Below, piece after piece: positions 31,802 to 35,679 of a stretch of DNA of 35,679 nucleotides. Source of the DNA: an uncultured Clostridia bacterium (GTDB lineage: Bacteria; Bacillota; Clostridia; Christensenellales; Aristaeellaceae); the NCBI GenBank assembly GCA_946408995.1, contig CAMJUL010000040.1, positions 1-35,679 on the forward strand, given 5' to 3'. Both the position numbers and the translations under genes were made by a program. The first letter of the stretch is position 1. Each line of letters begins with the position of its first letter. Below the pieces are notes generated by a model. The model saw only the letters and a list, made by a program, of their open reading frames with translations. It had not been told where the DNA came from and did no database searches.

Positions 31802-32048
31802 CGCGCGGGGCAAAACGGCGTCTGTTTGCCTGTTTTTCCCCCTCCGGAAGGCCGGAAACGGGGCGATGGAGGGCCGACCCTTTCGCTTTATCAATTCGCA
31901 ACATTCTTTTTACATTTTTCCTTCTATTATATGTTTTGAGGAAACGGGTTTATTAATTTTCGTTTCTTTTAAAAGCAAAATCGTTACAAACATTAAGGAG
32001 AACAAAGGATATTTGTTATCATTGCGAAACACCCCTTCTTTCCGTTTA
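31802..32048. other. AT-rich intergenic region before the Ig-like giant gene
   Basis: No gene is seen here. From about 31880 the sequence is strikingly AT-rich against a GC-rich background. TTCGCAA (31895-31901) and TTGCGAA (32022-32028) are exact inverted copies 120 bp apart. A small TCCGG/CCGGA hairpin lies near 31842-31855. The stretch looks like an upstream activation or repression region for the large surface gene. Confidence 0.45.
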
Positions 32049-32057
32049 TGGTATAAT
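32049..32057 (+). promoter_or_regulatory. extended -10 promoter of the Ig-like giant gene
   Basis: TGG TATAAT (32049-32057) is a perfect extended -10. No acceptable -35 lies 16-18 bp upstream; TTGCGA (32022) is 24 bp away, too far. An activator or the extended -10 alone may suffice. Confidence 0.65.
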
Positions 32058-32096
32058 TTCATTGACCTCATTTTCTTCAAAGGAAGGAGCAAAACT

Positions 32097-35000
32097 ATGT
32101 TTCGCATGAAGAATGCAAAAAAGCTGATCGCGTATCTGCTGCTGGTCATCCTGCTGGCCATGCCGCTGAGCGCGGGCGCGGCTAACATCAAAATTATCGG
32201 AATGAACGTCAGCGCCACCACGACCACCGTGGGATCGCTCGTTTCCTGGTACGGCGCCACCGTCACGGGGCTTGCCACCTCTGAAGTCGCCGAGTTCATG
32301 TTCACGCTCCGCAGGAATTCCACCTCCGGACCCATCGTGGACGTGCAGACCTGGGGCGGGGACTATTATTCCTACAGCCCCACGGAGATCGGCACCTATT
32401 ACCTGACGGTCATCGCCCGCAAACAGAATGCCAAGACGGTGATCTCCTCCGCCTACCTGGCCCCCACCGTCACGGCGGTCGGCACCGGTCCGAAGATCGC
32501 GTCGGTGTCCCCCTCCACGACCCTGGTCAAGACCGGGTCCTCCGTCACCTTCACGGTTTATAACGCCGACGGCGGCGAAGGCGCCATCGGCAACACCGGC
32601 ACGGTCTGGTACGAGTATTCCCTGTACAAGGATACCAACGACCTGATCGCCACCTCCACCCGTGCCTCCAGCCGGTACACCGCGGCCCTGACCGCCCCCG
32701 GCGACTATTATGTGATCGCCCGGGCTTCCGACAGCGTCGGCACCTCCGCCTGGGTGACCAGCGTTCCCGTCACCGCTTACTCCAACGCTCCCGTGGTCTC
32801 CGCGGTCAACGTATCCAAGACCGTGGTGCCCCTGGGCAACTCCCTGACCGTGACCGCCAAGGTCACCGGCGGCTACGGCGCCTACAGCTACTTCTGGACC
32901 GTGTTCAACAAGGGCACCAAGGTGGACAGCCTGACCTCCTCCGAGGCCAGCATCACCTACACCCCCCAGTTCCACGGGATCTACACCTTCAACTGCGAGG
33001 TGCGTGACGCGGCCGGCAACATCAGCAACGCCGTGGACTCCCCCACCGTTTCCGTCACCGCCCCCAAGGCGCTGACCATCGAAAGCGTTATCCCGCCTGC
33101 CACCACGGTCAACATGAATTCCACCCTGCGCTGGAACATCTACGTTTCCGGCGGCATCGGCGCCAAGGTGCTGAACTATACCATTTATAAGGATGGCAGC
33201 ATCTATTACACCTCCACCGCGACCCTGTCCGCCTCCTCCACCAGCACCCCGGTCTACTGCTATGTGACCGAAGCGGGCACCTACACCATCGAAGTCTCGG
33301 TCAAGGACGCTGCCGACGCCACGGACTTCTACGACAAGGCCAAGCCCATCGTGGTCAAGGACACCGAAACCCTGACCCTGAGCAACCTGACCCCCTCCGT
33401 CAACAAGCTTTCCTCCGCCGCCACGGTCACCTGGACCTTTGATTACCACAACAACAAGGGCGGCGTGCGGACCCGTTACCACATCCTCAAGGACGGCGCG
33501 GAAGTGTACACCTACCTCTGCGGCGGGCACACCTTCTCCTACAAGATCACCGAATTCGGTGTGTACACCGTCCTCCTGGAATCCACGGACCTGGTAACCG
33601 GCGCTGTGGCCAAGCTGTCCGGCGGCACCGTCGATTTCAGCCTGAACGGATCCCTGACCATCACCAACCTGCAGGCCCACGAATCCCCCCTGACGCAGGG
33701 AGGCACCGCCCGCTGGATCTTCAACGTCCCGGACGCCAAGGGCAAGCTGACCGTCTGGTACAGCGTTTACAAGTCCGGCGTATCCGCCCCCGTGGCTGCC
33801 GGCAAGACCAATTCCACCTCCTTTACGGCCAACCTGAAGGAAGTCGGCGATTATTACGTGGCTGTGGAAGTCATGGATGAATCCGGCCGTCCCAACGCCA
33901 CCGCCTCCGGCGGGGTTGTCACGGTAACCGAGGCCGCCACCTCTTCCATGTCCCTTGAGAAGCTCAAGGCCAGCCCCAATCCCGTGGAGCTGGGGAATCC
34001 CATCGTATGGACCTTCAGCGCCAAGAACGCCTACGGCCCCGTGACCATCTACTACACCATCTACAAGGACGGCGTGGCGGTCACCACCGGCCAGCTCAAC
34101 GACGACTACACCATCTCTTATACCCCCACCGAAACCGGCAAGTACCATGTGCAGATCCAGGCACGGGATTCCCTGGGCCTGAGCAAGATGATCGAAGGCG
34201 GCACCGTGACCGTCAAGGTCCCCGAGAACCCCTCTCTGGATGTGTCCGTCCCCACCTCCGATGCTTCGGTGTACATTGAAGGCGACACCATCACCTGGAC
34301 CTTCAACGTGCTCAACTGCACCGGCGATTACACGGCCTACTACTCCGTCTACAACGAAGCCGGCAACCGTGTGCTGACCAGCGCCACCCACGGAAACAGC
34401 TTCGTGCACAAGCCCAACAACCCCGGCACCTTCTATGTTCAGGTCCAGATCCGTGACGATACCGGCGCCCTGTCCCCCGTGCGCACCAGCGCCAAGGTGG
34501 AAGTGAAAGAGCTGGTCATCGATCCCACCGAGCTGACCGTGAGCATCCCCACCGCCAGCGCTTCCAAGATCACCTCTCCCGGCTGGATCACCTGGTCCTG
34601 GAAGGTCTCCAGCATGAACGAGGACGTCAAGAGCTATTACACCCTGTACTGCAACTACGACGGAAACATCCGCACCGTTGCCCAGGGTTCCACCACCACC
34701 AAGCGTGAGTTCAGCACCTTCGTGGATCGTCCCGGCAACTACTACGCCATCGTGCAGGCTGTGGACAGCCTGGGCAACACCTCCAACTTCGGCCGCGGCG
34801 GCTGGGTAACGGCCAGCATGCCCGAAGCTGTGGACGTGACGCCCGCTGCCAGCACCCTGCCCACGACCTTCTCCATCACCAACACCTCTACCAGCCCCTC
34901 CTCCGTCCCGGTCGGAAAACCCGTCACCTTCTCCTGGAATGTGACCGGCGGAACGGCCACCGCGGTGTACGTATCGGTTTACAATTCCGAAACCGGCGCC

Positions 35001-35679
35001 AAGGCCGCTTACCAGAAGCTGGGCGGAACGGCCGGCTACCTGAACTTCACGCCCTCTGAGGCCGGCAGCTTCTACGCCCAGATCCAGGCCGTGGACGCGG
35101 ACGGCAACACCACACCCGTCGGCTCCACCTCCGCGGTCACCGTCGAACCCGTCGAGACGCCCGCTCCCACCTTTACGCCGGCCCCGACCGCTACTCCCGA
35201 ACCCGCTGGATTCCATGTGAAAGCCTCCGCCCCGGCCACCGTGCTTGTGAACGGCGTCCTGAAAGTGTCGGTGAACGTGGTCGGCGGAACGGCCGCCAGG
35301 GTATACTTCACGGTGTACAAGGACGGCGCCAAGCGGGTCTCCACCAGCGCCAACTATGACGTGGCCAGCTTCAACTTCATCCCCAAGGAAGCCGGTGAAT
35401 ACGTCCTGCAGCTCCAGGCTGTGGATGCCAAGGGCAACGTCACCCCGGTGACCACCCTGAAGAGCACCGCACATGTGGGCTTTATGAAGATGATGCTTTC
35501 CGCCCCCGTTTCCGAAGAGGAAGTTCCGGAAGAAGACGGGATCATCGTTGAGGACGTTGTGGAAGCCGTGACCGAAGAAACCGTTGAAGTCACTCCCGAA
35601 GTCAAGGTCGAAGAGACCGTGGAAGCGGCTCCCGCCGAAGTCAAGGTCGAAGAGACCGTGGAAGCGGCTCCCGCCGAAG
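32097..35679 (+). CDS. very large secreted Ig-like repeat protein (3' end outside window)
   Basis: At least 1194 residues, open to the window edge. AGGAAGGAG (32081-32089) lies 7 nt before the ATG. A signal peptide covers about 1-29 (KKLIAYLLLVILLAMPLSAG). Then come about eleven Ig-like beta-sandwich repeats of 85-105 residues (roughly 30-1130). Each has a W in its first strands (VTWTF, ITWTFN), a mid YYxxYKDG strand and a closing GxYYVxxxxxDxxG strand. A Pro/Thr linker (TPAPTFTPAPTATPEPAG, near 35155-35208) precedes the last repeat. After it the chain becomes acidic (SEEEVPEEDG) and enters 13-residue repeats EVKVEETVEAAPA. No catalytic motif is visible. It is probably a surface or matrix protein; how it is anchored is not shown here. 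Confidence 0.85.
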   Translation, partial: MFRMKNAKKLIAYLLLVILLAMPLSAGAANIKIIGMNVSATTTTVGSLVSWYGATVTGLATSEVAEFMFTLRRNSTSGPIVDVQTWGGDYYSYSPTEIGTYYLTVIARKQNAKTVISSAYLAPTVTAVGTGPKIASVSPSTTLVKTGSSVTFTVYNADGGEGAIGNTGTVWYEYSLYKDTNDLIATSTRASSRYTAALTAPGDYYVIARASDSVGTSAWVTSVPVTAYSNAPVVSAVNVSKTVVPLGNSLTVTAKVTGGYGAYSYFWTVFNKGTKVDSLTSSEASITYTPQFHGIYTFNCEVRDAAGNISNAVDSPTVSVTAPKALTIESVIPPATTVNMNSTLRWNIYVSGGIGAKVLNYTIYKDGSIYYTSTATLSASSTSTPVYCYVTEAGTYTIEVSVKDAADATDFYDKAKPIVVKDTETLTLSNLTPSVNKLSSAATVTWTFDYHNNKGGVRTRYHILKDGAEVYTYLCGGHTFSYKITEFGVYTVLLESTDLVTGAVAKLSGGTVDFSLNGSLTITNLQAHESPLTQGGTARWIFNVPDAKGKLTVWYSVYKSGVSAPVAAGKTNSTSFTANLKEVGDYYVAVEVMDESGRPNATASGGVVTVTEAATSSMSLEKLKASPNPVELGNPIVWTFSAKNAYGPVTIYYTIYKDGVAVTTGQLNDDYTISYTPTETGKYHVQIQARDSLGLSKMIEGGTVTVKVPENPSLDVSVPTSDASVYIEGDTITWTFNVLNCTGDYTAYYSVYNEAGNRVLTSATHGNSFVHKPNNPGTFYVQVQIRDDTGALSPVRTSAKVEVKELVIDPTELTVSIPTASASKITSPGWITWSWKVSSMNEDVKSYYTLYCNYDGNIRTVAQGSTTTKREFSTFVDRPGNYYAIVQAVDSLGNTSNFGRGGWVTASMPEAVDVTPAASTLPTTFSITNTSTSPSSVPVGKPVTFSWNVTGGTATAVYVSVYNSETGAKAAYQKLGGTAGYLNFTPSEAGSFYAQIQAVDADGNTTPVGSTSAVTVEPVETPAPTFTPAPTATPEPAGFHVKASAPATVLVNGVLKVSVNVVGGTAARVYFTVYKDGAKRVSTSANYDVASFNFIPKEAGEYVLQLQAVDAKGNVTPVTTLKSTAHVGFMKMMLSAPVSEEEVPEEDGIIVEDVVEAVTEETVEVTPEVKVEETVEAAPAEVKVEETVEAAPAE
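35598..35679 (+). repeat. 39-bp in-frame tandem repeat
   Basis: Two identical 39-bp units (35598-35636 and 35637-35675) encode EVKVEETVEAAPA, and the window ends 4 bases into a third unit. The codons just before (about 35560-35597) look like a diverged copy (EAVTEETVEVTP). Exact nucleotide identity points to recent duplication or slippage. The total number of copies cannot be seen. Confidence 0.9.

Noticed and set aside
32022-32057. TTGCGA as -35 box for the Ig-like gene
   Set aside because: The spacer to TATAAT would be 24 bp, too long for sigma-A.
32046-35474. A 1142-codon open frame on the minus strand opposite the Ig-like gene
   Set aside because: It mirrors the codon pattern of the plus-strand gene, is extremely Gly/Val/His-rich, and has no ribosome site or family motif. 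It is a GC-driven shadow.
35598-35679. CRISPR-like repeat
   Set aside because: The units are adjacent with no spacers and lie in frame in a protein.

Overview
This is a GC-rich bacterial chromosome segment with short intergenic gaps, strong Shine-Dalgarno sites, sigma-A-type promoters (several with an extended -10 TGn) and many 4-base ATGA stop/start overlaps. A rimO-pgsA-recA cluster, a DUF1934 protein, paired CNNM/CorC proteins, a MurA/MurZ-type enzyme and secreted proteins with SH3 domains, Ig-like repeats and Thr/Pro linkers point to Firmicutes, class Clostridia. A GC-rich gut lineage near Christensenellales/Aristaeellaceae is my guess from style only. I saw no rRNA, tRNA, CRISPR array, insertion sequence or phage gene.

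Layout. (1) 1-2035: a cytidylate-kinase-like protein (+) faces an N-acetylhexosamine-kinase-like phosphotransferase (-), with a terminator between them. (2) 2191-10662: an eight-gene aromatic amino acid operon on the + strand: DAHP-synthase-like gene, tyrA, aroB, aroA, aroC, pheA, fused aroE-aroK, aroQ. It has a strong promoter and a leader of about 270 nt that encodes a Phe/Tyr-rich peptide followed by a perfect 13-bp hairpin, which looks like a peptide-leader attenuator. The DAHP-synthase-like protein lacks all four metal ligands of its family, so it may be a pseudoenzyme or have changed chemistry. (3) 10682-14652: aldo/keto reductase, DUF1934, an unknown protein, a BaiN-like flavoprotein and a flavin-reductase-like protein, tightly coupled. 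(4) 14687-16586: murA and a J-domain protein, closed by a strong terminator.

(5) 16595-18757 (-): PHP-family phosphatase, an unknown secreted or anchored protein, and an SH3-domain secreted protein. (6) 18874-27367 (-): a long run read as rimO, pgsA, recA, znuC-like ATPase, znuB-like permease, a D-2-hydroxyacid dehydrogenase and two CNNM/CorC paralogues. (7) 27391-29785 (-): a small unknown gene coupled to a secreted CotH-kinase protein. (8) 29802-31801 (-): a MarR regulator with a Pro/Gly/Arg-rich N-terminus, whose promoter is flanked by two near-identical 12-bp palindromes, and a Cof-type HAD phosphatase. (9) 31802-35679: an AT-rich spacer and the start of a very large secreted protein (+) with about eleven Ig-like repeats, running off the window inside a 39-bp coding tandem repeat.

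As a system, the aro operon covers every step from DAHP to chorismate and on to prephenate, phenylpyruvate and 4-hydroxyphenylpyruvate; only the final aminotransferase and the Trp branch are absent. If the DAHP-synthase-like protein is inactive, the entry step must be encoded elsewhere.
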